NCBI GenBank assembly: GCA_026394075.1 | Contig: JAPKYX010000282.1 | Span: 1 to 57,418 of the forward strand | Origin: Acidobacteriota bacterium | Lineage (GTDB): Bacteria; Acidobacteriota; Terriglobia; Bryobacterales; Bryobacteraceae | Reading direction: 5' to 3' | DNA length: 57,418 nt | In this document: positions 27,002-34,571 of the stretch, piece after piece | How the letters are laid out: the number at the start of each line of letters is the position of its first letter | Position numbering within the stretch: the stretch's first letter is position 1 | Program-made: the position numbers and the translations under genes | Notes under the pieces: generated by a model | Databases searched by the model: none | The model's input: the letters and a program-made list of their open reading frames with translations, nothing else | Told to the model about the DNA's origin: nothing

Positions 27002-27484
27002 ATGATGTCATTCACTCGCCGGGCTGCGATCGCTGCCCTGGCCCTGACCAGCGCGGCTCTGTTCGCCGCGGACAAGCCCAACTTCACCGGCGAATGGAAG
27101 CTCAACAAGGCCAAGAGCGATCTCGGCATGATGGCCGACCGCATGCCGGAAACCTTCGTCGTCAAGATCTCGCATGAAGACCCCACCATTACCATCGCCC
27201 AACCCGGCATGGGCGGCCGTGCGCAGGAAAACAAGCTCACCACCGACGGCAAGGAATCCGTCATGAAGCGCGAAACGCCCAATGGCGAAGTCACCATCAA
27301 GTCCACCGCCAAGTGGGACAAGGATGCGCTGGCCGTCAAGACCAACATGAGCTTCAGCCAGGGTGAGATGGAACAAAGCGACAAGTGGACGCTGTCGGAA
27401 GACAAGAAAGTGCTGACCATTCAGCGCAAGATGTCGTCGCCGATGGGTGAGATGGAGATGAAGCAGGTTCTCGAAAAGCAATAG
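27002..27484 (+). CDS. secreted hypothetical protein (lipocalin-like acidobacterial type)
   Basis: A 160-residue protein with signal peptide MMSFTRRAAIAALALTSAALFAA. The mature part begins DKPNFTGEWKLNKAKSDLGM and continues as alternating beta strands (TITIAQPGMGG, EVTIKSTAKWDKDALAVKTN, DKWTLSEDKKVLTIQRKMSS). The F-x-G-x-W-K-L start and the repeated antiparallel strand pattern suggest a small lipocalin-like barrel, a kind of protein often seen in Acidobacteria without known function. The ATG at 27002 is used because it begins the signal peptide. A strong terminator follows. Confidence 0.8.
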   Translation: MMSFTRRAAIAALALTSAALFAADKPNFTGEWKLNKAKSDLGMMADRMPETFVVKISHEDPTITIAQPGMGGRAQENKLTTDGKESVMKRETPNGEVTIKSTAKWDKDALAVKTNMSFSQGEMEQSDKWTLSEDKKVLTIQRKMSSPMGEMEMKQVLEKQ

Positions 27485-27515
27485 CGGCTGGCGCTGTAAG
27501 CGCATCCGCCATCAG

Positions 27516-27552
27516 AAGGCCCGCAGGGAGAGATCCTGGCGGGCCTTTTTTG
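27516..27552 (+). terminator. rho-independent terminator
   Basis: A 12-bp stem, 27516-27527 with 27535-27547 (AAGGCCCGCAGG paired with CCTGGCGGGCCTT, one bulged G), is followed by a run of six T. It lies about 30 nt after the lipocalin-like gene. Confidence 0.85.
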
Positions 27553-27591
27553 TGGGCCGCGTTTTGCGCGCGATAAATATTTCATGCCCGG

Positions 27592-27620
27592 GGAACTTTC
27601 TCCGGAACACACGCGTAGGA
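27592..27620 (+). promoter_or_regulatory. ECF-sigma-type promoter candidate
   Basis: GGAACTT (27592-27598), the classic ECF -35 element, is followed by 16 nt and then GTAGGA (27615-27620) in the -10 position (CGTnnnA-like). It lies 30 nt upstream of the ATG of a small envelope protein and suggests stress-type control by an ECF sigma factor. Confidence 0.4.
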
Positions 27621-27650
27621 CCAGGGTAAGGGAAAGGCTGGACCACCATC

Positions 27651-28028
27651 ATGCGATTTGCCCATCTGCTGTTCGGAGCCCGTTCGGGCCTGTTTGGTGC
27701 CGGAGTGCTGGGTGCCCACGCCGCTGAGCGGATGGCCTGGAAAGCTCAGCGCGCAGCCTGGAAGGCGGAGCGGGCGGCCTGGAAGGCCCAGCGCCGGGCG
27801 ATGCGTGCGCAGCGGCCATTTGTTGTGCGGGCCTTTTCCGGCCTGCTCTCGCTGGCGTGGTTGGCCTTCGCCATGTGGACGGTGTTCGGCTTCGCTTTCG
27901 GCGGTCCGGAGTTCAAGGATGAGTTTGTCCGCACGGTCCAACTGGGCGCGGACTTGGCCCGCCAGGCGCTGGAGTTTCTAGTAGCCAGCGCCCGGAGCCT
28001 GTTTAACGGCGTCACCGGCCCCCAATAG
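27651..28028 (+). CDS. small membrane protein with WKAQR-type repeats
   Basis: A 125-residue protein of unknown function. Residues about 27-55 hold a basic, helical tandem repeat (WKAQRAA, WKAERAA, WKAQRRA, then MRAQR) and are followed by a membrane segment (about 62-83, LLSLAWLAFAMWTVFGFAF) and an amphipathic tail. The codon choice is strongly G/C at third positions, as in real neighbours, and GGAAAGG lies 13 bp before the ATG. The ECF-like promoter upstream suggests envelope stress control. No known family was recognised. Confidence 0.65.
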   Translation: MRFAHLLFGARSGLFGAGVLGAHAAERMAWKAQRAAWKAERAAWKAQRRAMRAQRPFVVRAFSGLLSLAWLAFAMWTVFGFAFGGPEFKDEFVRTVQLGADLARQALEFLVASARSLFNGVTGPQ

Positions 28029-28077
28029 CCTCAAGCCCGTCAAGCCTCAGTATTGGCACCGCGCAGTGGAGTGCCCC

Positions 28078-29277
28078 CTACCGCAGCGCTACGGGCGGCC
28101 ACACCACGCCCTGATCCTTCTTCACGACCGGGCCCAATCCCTTATAGACGAACCGCTGCACACGCTGACCACGGTAAGTTTCGGTGGTGAAGATGTTGCC
28201 CTTGGAATCAGTCGCAATCGAGTGGATGGCGTAGAACTGCCCCGGTTGCCGGCCGCCGTCGCCAAACGTGGTGAGCTCTTCCAGCGTGTCGCGCAGCAGC
28301 ACATGGACCCGCTGATTGGCACCATCAGCCAGATAAAGAAACTTCTGCTGCGGGTCCTTCGAGAAAGCAATGTCCCAAGCGGAGCCATCGCCCAGCGTGT
28401 TCTTCTCGACGAACACTTCCTTGACGTAGGTGCCGTCCTGTTTGAAGACCTGGATACGGTCGTTCGGCCGGTCGCAAACGTAGATGAAGCCGTCGTTTGA
28501 AAGCTCAGCACAGTGCACCGGGCTGCGGAACTGCTTGGGCGCCGGCGCGGCCGGGTCGTAGCGGCCCAGGTTGCCGTCGTCCGGCTTGTTGCCGTAGGCG
28601 CCCCAGTGGCGCTTGTACTTGCCGGAGTCGGCATCGAACACGATCACGCGCTTGTTGCCGTAGCCGTCCGCCACGATCAGTTCGTTGGTCTTGGCATCGA
28701 CAAACATCTTGGCCGCGCCTTTGACGTTCTCCACGTCATTGCTGCCCTTGCTTTGCGCTGCCTTGCCGATCTGCATCAGGAACTTCCCGTCGCGGGTGAA
28801 CTTCAAAATCATGTTGTCGTGGTAGTAGCCCGTGCCCGCGTTGTAGCCACCGCCCGATGCCGGGCGCGCGTCAGCCGCTTTGGCCGCCGGGTCCGTGCCG
28901 CGGCCATTGCCGCCGATCCAGACATTGCCCTTGTGATCGACCGTGATGCCGTGGTTGGAATCCGGCCATTCGTAGCCCGCACCCGGACCACCCCAGTGGC
29001 CGACGAGGTTGCCCGCGGCGTAGGTCTCCATGCGTTCCAGTGATGCCCCGCGATGGACCACCCAGATATGGTCCTTGGCGTCGACGGTAAGGCCAATGAT
29101 GTTGCCCACCACCCAGTGATTCGGCAGTGGCTTGGGCCACATCGGGTCCACTTCAAAGCGTGGAGCCGTCGGCCCGGCGGCCTCAACGGCGGCGCGGCGT
29201 TCCAGCAGCCAGGTGCCGCCCGCCACAGCGGCCAGCGTCACGCCATACAGCACCAGCTTGCGGTGTTGACGAATCAT
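28078..29277 (-). CDS. membrane-anchored six-bladed beta-propeller (NHL-like) protein
   Basis: A 399-residue protein with an N-terminal membrane anchor (KLVLYGVTLAAVAGGTWLL, about 5-24) followed by a propeller built of NHL-like repeats (GITVDHKGNVWIGGNG, MILKFTRDGKFLMQIG, ELIVADGYGNKRVIVFDADSGKY, GFIYVCDRPNDRIQVFKQDG, KFLYLADGANQRVHVLLRDT, IATDSKGNIFTTETY.GQRVQRF). This pattern resembles bacterial relatives of peptidyl-alpha-hydroxyglycine lyase, but the metal ligands cannot be assigned here. The ATG at 29277 is preferred to a GTG at 29286 because GGAGAG lies 8 bp upstream of it. The HupE-like gene is divergent, with 43 bp between starts. Confidence 0.8.
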   Translation of the reverse strand: MIRQHRKLVLYGVTLAAVAGGTWLLERRAAVEAAGPTAPRFEVDPMWPKPLPNHWVVGNIIGLTVDAKDHIWVVHRGASLERMETYAAGNLVGHWGGPGAGYEWPDSNHGITVDHKGNVWIGGNGRGTDPAAKAADARPASGGGYNAGTGYYHDNMILKFTRDGKFLMQIGKAAQSKGSNDVENVKGAAKMFVDAKTNELIVADGYGNKRVIVFDADSGKYKRHWGAYGNKPDDGNLGRYDPAAPAPKQFRSPVHCAELSNDGFIYVCDRPNDRIQVFKQDGTYVKEVFVEKNTLGDGSAWDIAFSKDPQQKFLYLADGANQRVHVLLRDTLEELTTFGDGGRQPGQFYAIHSIATDSKGNIFTTETYRGQRVQRFVYKGLGPVVKKDQGVVWPPVALR

Positions 29278-29320
29278 CAGGGTCACTCTCCGTTTCGGGA
29301 ATTTACATTAACATACAGGC

Positions 29321-30640
29321 TTGACCAAAATCCTACGCCTACCGGTGATGCTGCTCGCGATCGCGGGTGGAGGTCTGCTTACAGCGCACGACATCCCCAA
29401 TGAAGTCGCGGTGCAGGCCTTCGTCAAGCCACAGGGCGAACGCCTGTATTTGTTGGTCCGCGTGCCATTGCACTCCATGCGCGACTTTGCGTTTCCGCAG
29501 CGCGGGCCGGGCTATCTCGATGTCGCCCGAGCCGCTCCATTGCTGGATGACGCGGCCCAGCAATGGATCGCCGGAGCGGTGGACATCTTCGAGAATGATC
29601 GCCCCGTCACTGGACTGCGCGTGATGAAGACGCGGATTGCGCTGGAATCTGATCGTTCCTTTGGCTCCTACGACCGCGCACTAGAGAATCTGAATTCTCC
29701 ACCGCTGGATGAGCAAGCGAACGTCGTCATCAACCAGGCCCTGCTCGATGTCTTGTTCGAGGCGCCCATCGCGTCGGACCGTTCACGCTTTGCCATCCAC
29801 TCGAAGCTCTCGCATCTGGGCCAACGCGTCGTCACCGTGCTGCGCTTCATGCCCCCCGATGGCGGCGTGCGGCCGTTCGAGTTCACGGGCGACCCGGGCC
29901 TCGTCGCAATGGATCCCAGCTGGCTGCAAGCCTCCTGGCGCTTCGTCGTGATGGGCACCGAGCATATCCTCGAAGGCACGGACCACTTGCTGTTCCTGGT
30001 ATGTCTGGTTCTCCCGGTCCGCCGCTTTCTGGGCCTGGTGCCAGTGGTGACCGCCTTCACGGTGGCGCATTCGGTGACGCTGCTGGCGGCCGCCTACAAC
30101 TGGGGCCCGGACGCAATGTGGTTTCCACCCTTGATTGAAGTTCTGATTGCGCTTTCGATCTTCTACCTGGCCATCGAAAATCTCATCCGCCCGGCTTCGT
30201 CCGGGGAGCGCTGGTTGATCACGTTTGGCTTTGGCCTGGTGCACGGGTTCGGCTTCTCGTTCGGGCTGCGCGAGAACTTGCAGTTTGCCGGGTCGCATCT
30301 GCTGGCTTCGTTGCTGTCGTTCAATCTGGGCGTGGAACTGGGCCAGCTGGCCGTGCTGATCGTGCTGGTGGGTGCTTTCAACTTGATGATCCGCGTCACG
30401 CAGGCCGAACGCATGACGGCCACCATTGTGGGCGTCCTGGTGGCGCACACCGGCTGGCACTGGATGGTCGAACGCTGGGAGAAGTTCCGCCAGTTTCCGC
30501 TGCACTGGCCGGTCTGGGACGCGGCTCTGCTGGCGGCGTTGGGGCGTTGGCTGCTGGTGCTGCTGGTGCTGGGCGGGTTGCTGCGAGCAGCCCACGACAT
30601 CTTCCGACGGTGGAACATGCCGCAAGCTGGGCCGGAATAA
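29321..30640 (+). CDS. HupE/UreJ family membrane protein
   Basis: A 439-residue membrane protein of the HupE/UreJ_2 kind. An N-terminal leader is followed by a soluble extracytoplasmic domain (about 22-200) and then six or so membrane segments bearing the family motifs MGTEHILEGTDHLLFLVCLVLP, AHSVTLLAAA, GLVHGFGFS and AHTGWHWM, all rich in histidines that could bind nickel or another metal. Nickel or cobalt transport is known for HupE/UreJ, but the enlarged soluble domain has no assigned role. The start is TTG at 29321; an ATG at 29348 is the alternative. No hydrogenase or urease gene is nearby. Confidence 0.85.
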   Translation: MTKILRLPVMLLAIAGGGLLTAHDIPNEVAVQAFVKPQGERLYLLVRVPLHSMRDFAFPQRGPGYLDVARAAPLLDDAAQQWIAGAVDIFENDRPVTGLRVMKTRIALESDRSFGSYDRALENLNSPPLDEQANVVINQALLDVLFEAPIASDRSRFAIHSKLSHLGQRVVTVLRFMPPDGGVRPFEFTGDPGLVAMDPSWLQASWRFVVMGTEHILEGTDHLLFLVCLVLPVRRFLGLVPVVTAFTVAHSVTLLAAAYNWGPDAMWFPPLIEVLIALSIFYLAIENLIRPASSGERWLITFGFGLVHGFGFSFGLRENLQFAGSHLLASLLSFNLGVELGQLAVLIVLVGAFNLMIRVTQAERMTATIVGVLVAHTGWHWMVERWEKFRQFPLHWPVWDAALLAALGRWLLVLLVLGGLLRAAHDIFRRWNMPQAGPE

Positions 30641-30782
30641 CAGCCGACGAGCCGGCAAGCAGACGCCGCGCCGGACGGGTTCGCCGGGCAGGTTTACCGC
30701 ACCGTCCCGGGCTGAAGTAGCATTGGCCATGAAACTGCTGGCCAATGAAGCAGCAGCGCAAGTATTCGGAGGATGGTCGGTC

Positions 30783-31721
30783 ATGAAAACTTTATTCGTC
30801 ATCGGTGTGATCTGCTCTTTGCTGGCGGGTTGCAGCCGCAGCCCGCAGGTGGAGAGTGAACGCAAGCTGGCCGAGGCTCAAGCCAAGTTGGACGAGGCAA
30901 CCATCGCCCTGAAAGCGGCCCAAAAGGCCGCCGAGGAAAAGGTAGAGTCCGCCGCAGAGACGGCCCAGACGGCGAAGCAGGAGGCGCTGACCGCGCGGAA
31001 GGCTGCCGCACAGGCCCTGGCGAAGGCGAAGGAAGACGTGAAGCGCTCCGCTGACAACCTGGCCAGCGCCGCCAAGGCAATGAAAGAAACCAGCGCCGCC
31101 GTCGAGAACAACGCGGCGGTGGCGGAATCCGCCAAGAAAGCTGCTCTGGCGGCGGAAGCGAAGGCCGAAGAAGCGCGCCGCTTGGCGGAGCCGCCCAAGA
31201 CGCACACGCTGGAAACCGGCACCGCCATCAAGGTCCGGACCACGTCGCTGTTGTCCACCAAGACCAGCTCGACCGGCGGCACGTTTGAAGCATCGCTGGC
31301 CGCGCCGCTGGAAGTGGATGGCTACACGGTGGCGGACAAGGGCGCTTCCGTGGAGGGTGTCATCACCGACGCCGACGATGGCGGCCGGGTGAAAGGGAGA
31401 GCTTCCATGACCGTAGCGTTGCGGCGGATCACGACCGCCGATGGCCAGACCATCAACATCCGGACAGATAGTGAATCGCGCGAGGCCAAAAGCAGCGTAA
31501 AGAAAGATGCTCTGAAAGTCGGCATCGTCTCCGGCATTGGCGCGGCCATCGGAGCCATTGCGGGTGGCGGCCGCGGCGCCGCAATCGGTGCCGGTGCCGG
31601 TGCGGGTGCGGGAACTGGCGTGGTGCTGGCCACCAAAGGCGAGGCCGCGGTGTTCCCCGCTGAATCACTACTGACGTTCCGGCTGGCGGCGCCGGTGACA
31701 GTGACCGAGGCGAAGCGTTAG
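30783..31721 (+). CDS. lipoprotein with Ala-rich coiled coil and glycine zipper
   Basis: A 312-residue lipoprotein. The leader MKTLFVIGVICSLLAGCS ends in a lipobox (LLAGC), so the mature protein starts at Cys17. Residues about 24-130 are a long Ala/Lys/Glu coiled coil, residues about 135-240 form a beta-rich domain (HTLETGTAIKVRTTSLLS), and about 250-280 is a glycine zipper (GIGAAIGAIAGGGRGAAIGA). The ATG at 30783 is supported by GGAGGA at 30768. An in-frame ATG at 30729 would put extra residues before the lipoprotein signal. Probable envelope-spanning or surface lipoprotein. Its 3' end overlaps the convergent PIN gene by 4 bp. Confidence 0.8.
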   Translation: MKTLFVIGVICSLLAGCSRSPQVESERKLAEAQAKLDEATIALKAAQKAAEEKVESAAETAQTAKQEALTARKAAAQALAKAKEDVKRSADNLASAAKAMKETSAAVENNAAVAESAKKAALAAEAKAEEARRLAEPPKTHTLETGTAIKVRTTSLLSTKTSSTGGTFEASLAAPLEVDGYTVADKGASVEGVITDADDGGRVKGRASMTVALRRITTADGQTINIRTDSESREAKSSVKKDALKVGIVSGIGAAIGAIAGGGRGAAIGAGAGAGAGTGVVLATKGEAAVFPAESLLTFRLAAPVTVTEAKR

Positions 31722-32239
31722 GCGTCAGGGATTTCCTCAATCGAGTAGCACGTAACGCCATTCATGCTGCAAAACTCGGGGAATCGACGCCGGTCGTCGC
31801 TCAAGATGTCGCAAGCTGTATCTCTGGCGGCGGCGATGAGTAAAGCGTCAGAGTAGCCGATGTGGCGAAACATTTCGGCAAAGTCGGGCTCGGACCAATG
31901 GTGCGTGGAACTGGGAGATAGTACTTGGACTTGGTGGTCATCAACAAATTTCTCCAACGTCCGCCTGCCCCGATAGGCGTCGGCCTTGCTCCACCCGCGA
32001 TGCGGGTTGTCCAATAAATTGTCCGCTTCAACAAGGCCTCCCACCGTGATCATCCGGCAGGTAGCGTTTTTGAAGCACTGGCGCAGCCTGCGAAGCAAGG
32101 GGCGCTGGACTAAGTCTCCGCCGCGCCGACCTTGAACGAGCTCTCCCAGTTGAGCTTCAGACAAGTCCTGCCTGGCTTCGATGGTGTACAGAATGACCAG
32201 GATGTTGGCATCAATGGCGATTCGCCTCAACCCAGGCAC
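31718..32239 (-). CDS. PIN-domain nuclease
   Basis: A 173-residue PIN-domain protein with all four acidic positions: D10 (RIAIDANILVILYT), E71 (GGLVEADNLL), D131 (GYSDALLIAAARD) and D148/D149 (DILSDDRRRFPEF). It starts with GTG at 32239, 5 bp after the stop of the upstream unknown gene, so the two are coupled. It is longer than VapC (about 130 residues), mainly in the middle. PIN proteins are metal-dependent RNases. The partner is not a recognisable VapB, so this may be a different toxin-antitoxin arrangement, or a host RNase. The pair looks more AT-rich than its flanks, suggesting transfer. Confidence 0.78.
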   Translation of the reverse strand: MPGLRRIAIDANILVILYTIEARQDLSEAQLGELVQGRRGGDLVQRPLLRRLRQCFKNATCRMITVGGLVEADNLLDNPHRGWSKADAYRGRRTLEKFVDDHQVQVLSPSSTHHWSEPDFAEMFRHIGYSDALLIAAARDTACDILSDDRRRFPEFCSMNGVTCYSIEEIPDA

Positions 32240-32244
32240 GTTAA

Positions 32245-32886
32245 TTACCGGGCCAAAACAATCGGCACATCTGCCCGCAAAGCCAATTCCCGGCGTACTC
32301 GCTCGAGATATTCACTGCATTCCAACGTAGACCGCAGTAAGTCCGAAGCGGCTTCCTTGGTTTGAGAATAGGCGGGTTGAACGGTCGCTACCTCCCGCAG
32401 CTTCAGCAGTCTATCGCGAAGGGGATTCCAACTTCGAGCAACCGGAAAGTTATCTGGCACCTCGCCTGAACCGTTGACCACCAAATCCAAGAGCAGATCG
32501 GTGAGACGTTCCGGATCGTGGACAGAATCCATGCAGTTGATCTGGATAAATAATGGCTGCCATTCCGGGCACTGTTTGAGCGCGAGATGATACGCGGAGC
32601 AACTCTTGCCGAGCGTTTCGACCTGTTCGTCATGGGCCCGATGGACGCGCTCAAAATCCTGATTAAGCTGCTTAAACTGTTCGAAGTTCGGGAGATAGTC
32701 GGGGTCAGTGTACTGGTCGAGGGACCGGATCATCACCAGCTTTGGCGGCCTGGACTGCCAAGTCCAATTCTGTACTTCCAACAATTTTCGCTCGCGTGTC
32801 AAGGATGAGAGAAAATCCCGGAAGAACGTGTCGAACCATGCCCTTACCGTCCTCTGTCCGGGGATGACCATTTCTTCGGTTGGCAT
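32245..32886 (-). CDS. hypothetical protein upstream of the PIN nuclease
   Basis: A 213-residue, mostly helical soluble protein (no signal or membrane segment) of no recognised family. Features seen: TVRAWFDTFFRDFLSSLTRE near the start, an acidic/aromatic central part (SLDQYTDPDYLPNFEQFKQLN), LFIQINCMDSVHDPERLTDLL, and a basic helical tail ending in LRADVPIVLAR. It is 5 bp from the PIN gene and follows recQ by 43 bp, so all three may be transcribed together. The ATG at 32886 is used; a GTG at 32928, next to the recQ stop, is the alternative and would add 14 residues. Proposed partner or antitoxin of the PIN protein by position only. Confidence 0.6.
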   Translation of the reverse strand: MPTEEMVIPGQRTVRAWFDTFFRDFLSSLTRERKLLEVQNWTWQSRPPKLVMIRSLDQYTDPDYLPNFEQFKQLNQDFERVHRAHDEQVETLGKSCSAYHLALKQCPEWQPLFIQINCMDSVHDPERLTDLLLDLVVNGSGEVPDNFPVARSWNPLRDRLLKLREVATVQPAYSQTKEAASDLLRSTLECSEYLERVRRELALRADVPIVLAR

Positions 32887-32929
32887 GCCTCTATTGTTGC
32901 TCGACCGAGAACCCGCCACAAGCGCCACC

Positions 32930-34465
32930 CTAGTTCACCAGCGCCAGCAACTCCGCCCCATACTTCTCCGCCTTCTTGAGGCCGATACCCGGCACCTCCA
33001 GCAGCTCCGCCAGCGAGGCCGGGCGGCGGCGGCAGAGTTCGGTTAGCGCTTGGTCGTGGCAGATCACGTAGGCGGGCAGGTTCTTCTCGCGCGCCGTCCG
33101 AGTACGCCAGTTGCGGAGCCTCGTCAATAGGTCTTGATCCAAGTCGGCCACGGCAGCCGCGCGCGGCTTGGCCGCACGCACAGGTTTGACGGTCTCCTCC
33201 GCCACCTCGACGATGGCCTCTTCTACGGCCTCTGACAGGCCCAGGCAGACGTCGCAGGCTCCGCAGGTCTCCCACCTCGGAATTTCGCCAAAGTACTCGC
33301 AGAGGAAGCGGTGGCGGCACTGGCGGCCTTCGACGAAGCGCTTGATGGTGTGATAGCGCTGCCAGCCCCGTTCGCGCTCCGCCGGGTCCTGGATTTCGTT
33401 GATGAAGTGGACCAGCAGGGCCACGTCACGCTTGCGCCACAGCAGGTAGCATTTTGCTAATTCGCCATCGCGCCCCGCGCGACCCGCTTCCTGGTAGTAC
33501 TGCTCCACGGACTTGGGCAAGGCCATGTGAACCACGGCGCGCACGCCGGGTTTGTTGATGCCTAGCCCGAAGGCCAGCGTGCCCACCATTACCCGGGCTT
33601 CATCGGCCATCCAGCGTTCCTGATTCTGCTGCCGCGTCGATGAGTCCATCTTGCCGTGATACATGCAGGACGGGATGCCCTTGGAGGTCAACCATTCGCC
33701 CAGCGTGTCTACTTCGGCAGTTTTCGAGGCGTAAACGATGACGCTTTCGCCTTCCAGATCTCGCAGGGTCGCCAGCAGAGTGGCCTGCAATCGCGTCAGC
33801 CGCTTGCTCTTCTTATTGGAAGGCTCGTCCACATTGCGGACCAGGTATTGCAGGTTGCTGCGGTGGAAACTCCGCACTACCTTCAACGGATCATCAAGAC
33901 TCAGCGCATTGACGATGTCGCCGCGCACGTGGCGTGTCGCGCTGGCCGTAAAGGCCGCAATCGGCACCTCTGGGAACCAGTCCCGCAACTGCCCCAGGCG
34001 GCGGTAGTCCGGCCGGAACTCGTGGCCCCATTCAGAGATGCAGTGCGCCTCATCGATCGCGAAAAAGCCCAGCGGAATACGCCGCAACCGCTCCGCCGCA
34101 CTGTCCAGCGCCAACCGTTCCGGCGACACATAGAGCAGCCTCAGCCGCCCCGCATCCGCCTCCCGCCACGCGGCCAACTGGGTGGGCCAGTCGCTGTTGC
34201 TGTGGATCGATGCCGCGGGAATGCCCATCTGCCCCAGCTGCGCCACCTGATCTTCCATCAGCGCGATCAAGGGTGACACCACCACCGCCGTCTTGCCGGA
34301 GACGACGGCGGGCAGCTGATAGCAGAGCGACTTGCCGCCGCCGGTGGGCATCACCACGGCGACATCACGGCCGCCCAAGATCGCCCGCACCACCTCTTCC
34401 TGCCGGGGACGGAATTCCGAATAGCCCCAATGGGTACGCAGGGCTTCTCGGAGCGGGTCCATCAC
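32930..34465 (-). CDS. recQ: ATP-dependent DNA helicase RecQ, short form without winged-helix domain
   Basis: A 511-residue superfamily-2 helicase. Landmarks are the Q motif (YSEFRPRQEEVV), Walker A TGGGKSLC (K45), DEAH at 138-141, the FTASAT motif, the Cys zinc region (CRHRFLCEYFGEIPRW, CGACDVC) and a C-terminal HRDC domain (about 435-511, LDQDLLTRLRNWRTRTA and LLEVPGIGLKKAEKYG). After the zinc motif only about 40 low-complexity residues precede the HRDC, so the winged-helix part of RQC is missing, unlike the 609-residue E. coli enzyme. The upstream start ATGATG makes the first Met uncertain by one codon. Confidence 0.94.
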   Translation of the reverse strand: MMDPLREALRTHWGYSEFRPRQEEVVRAILGGRDVAVVMPTGGGKSLCYQLPAVVSGKTAVVVSPLIALMEDQVAQLGQMGIPAASIHSNSDWPTQLAAWREADAGRLRLLYVSPERLALDSAAERLRRIPLGFFAIDEAHCISEWGHEFRPDYRRLGQLRDWFPEVPIAAFTASATRHVRGDIVNALSLDDPLKVVRSFHRSNLQYLVRNVDEPSNKKSKRLTRLQATLLATLRDLEGESVIVYASKTAEVDTLGEWLTSKGIPSCMYHGKMDSSTRQQNQERWMADEARVMVGTLAFGLGINKPGVRAVVHMALPKSVEQYYQEAGRAGRDGELAKCYLLWRKRDVALLVHFINEIQDPAERERGWQRYHTIKRFVEGRQCRHRFLCEYFGEIPRWETCGACDVCLGLSEAVEEAIVEVAEETVKPVRAAKPRAAAVADLDQDLLTRLRNWRTRTAREKNLPAYVICHDQALTELCRRRPASLAELLEVPGIGLKKAEKYGAELLALVN

Positions 34466-34571
34466 TCTAGGTTAGCGGTCCGGACCCTGGTTCGACCAGC
34501 ACGATAGGCAGAGCCAGGCAGCGCTGGTGAACCAGAGAGAGCGCACGTCTGGTATCGGGCGTTCGCCCCAC

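Noticed and set aside
29783-30865. A 360-codon minus-strand frame opposite the HupE-like gene
   Set aside because: Composition is dominated by His/Gln/Arg as in shadows of GC-rich genes; the plus strand has clear family motifs.
34480-34500. GGTTCGA tract resembling a tRNA T-arm
   Set aside because: No acceptor, D or anticodon arms can be drawn around it; no tRNA gene is supported anywhere in the window.
34557-34571. Small GGGC/GCCC hairpin after kdgD
   Set aside because: The stem is only 4-5 bp and lacks a T run, so it is not supported as a terminator.
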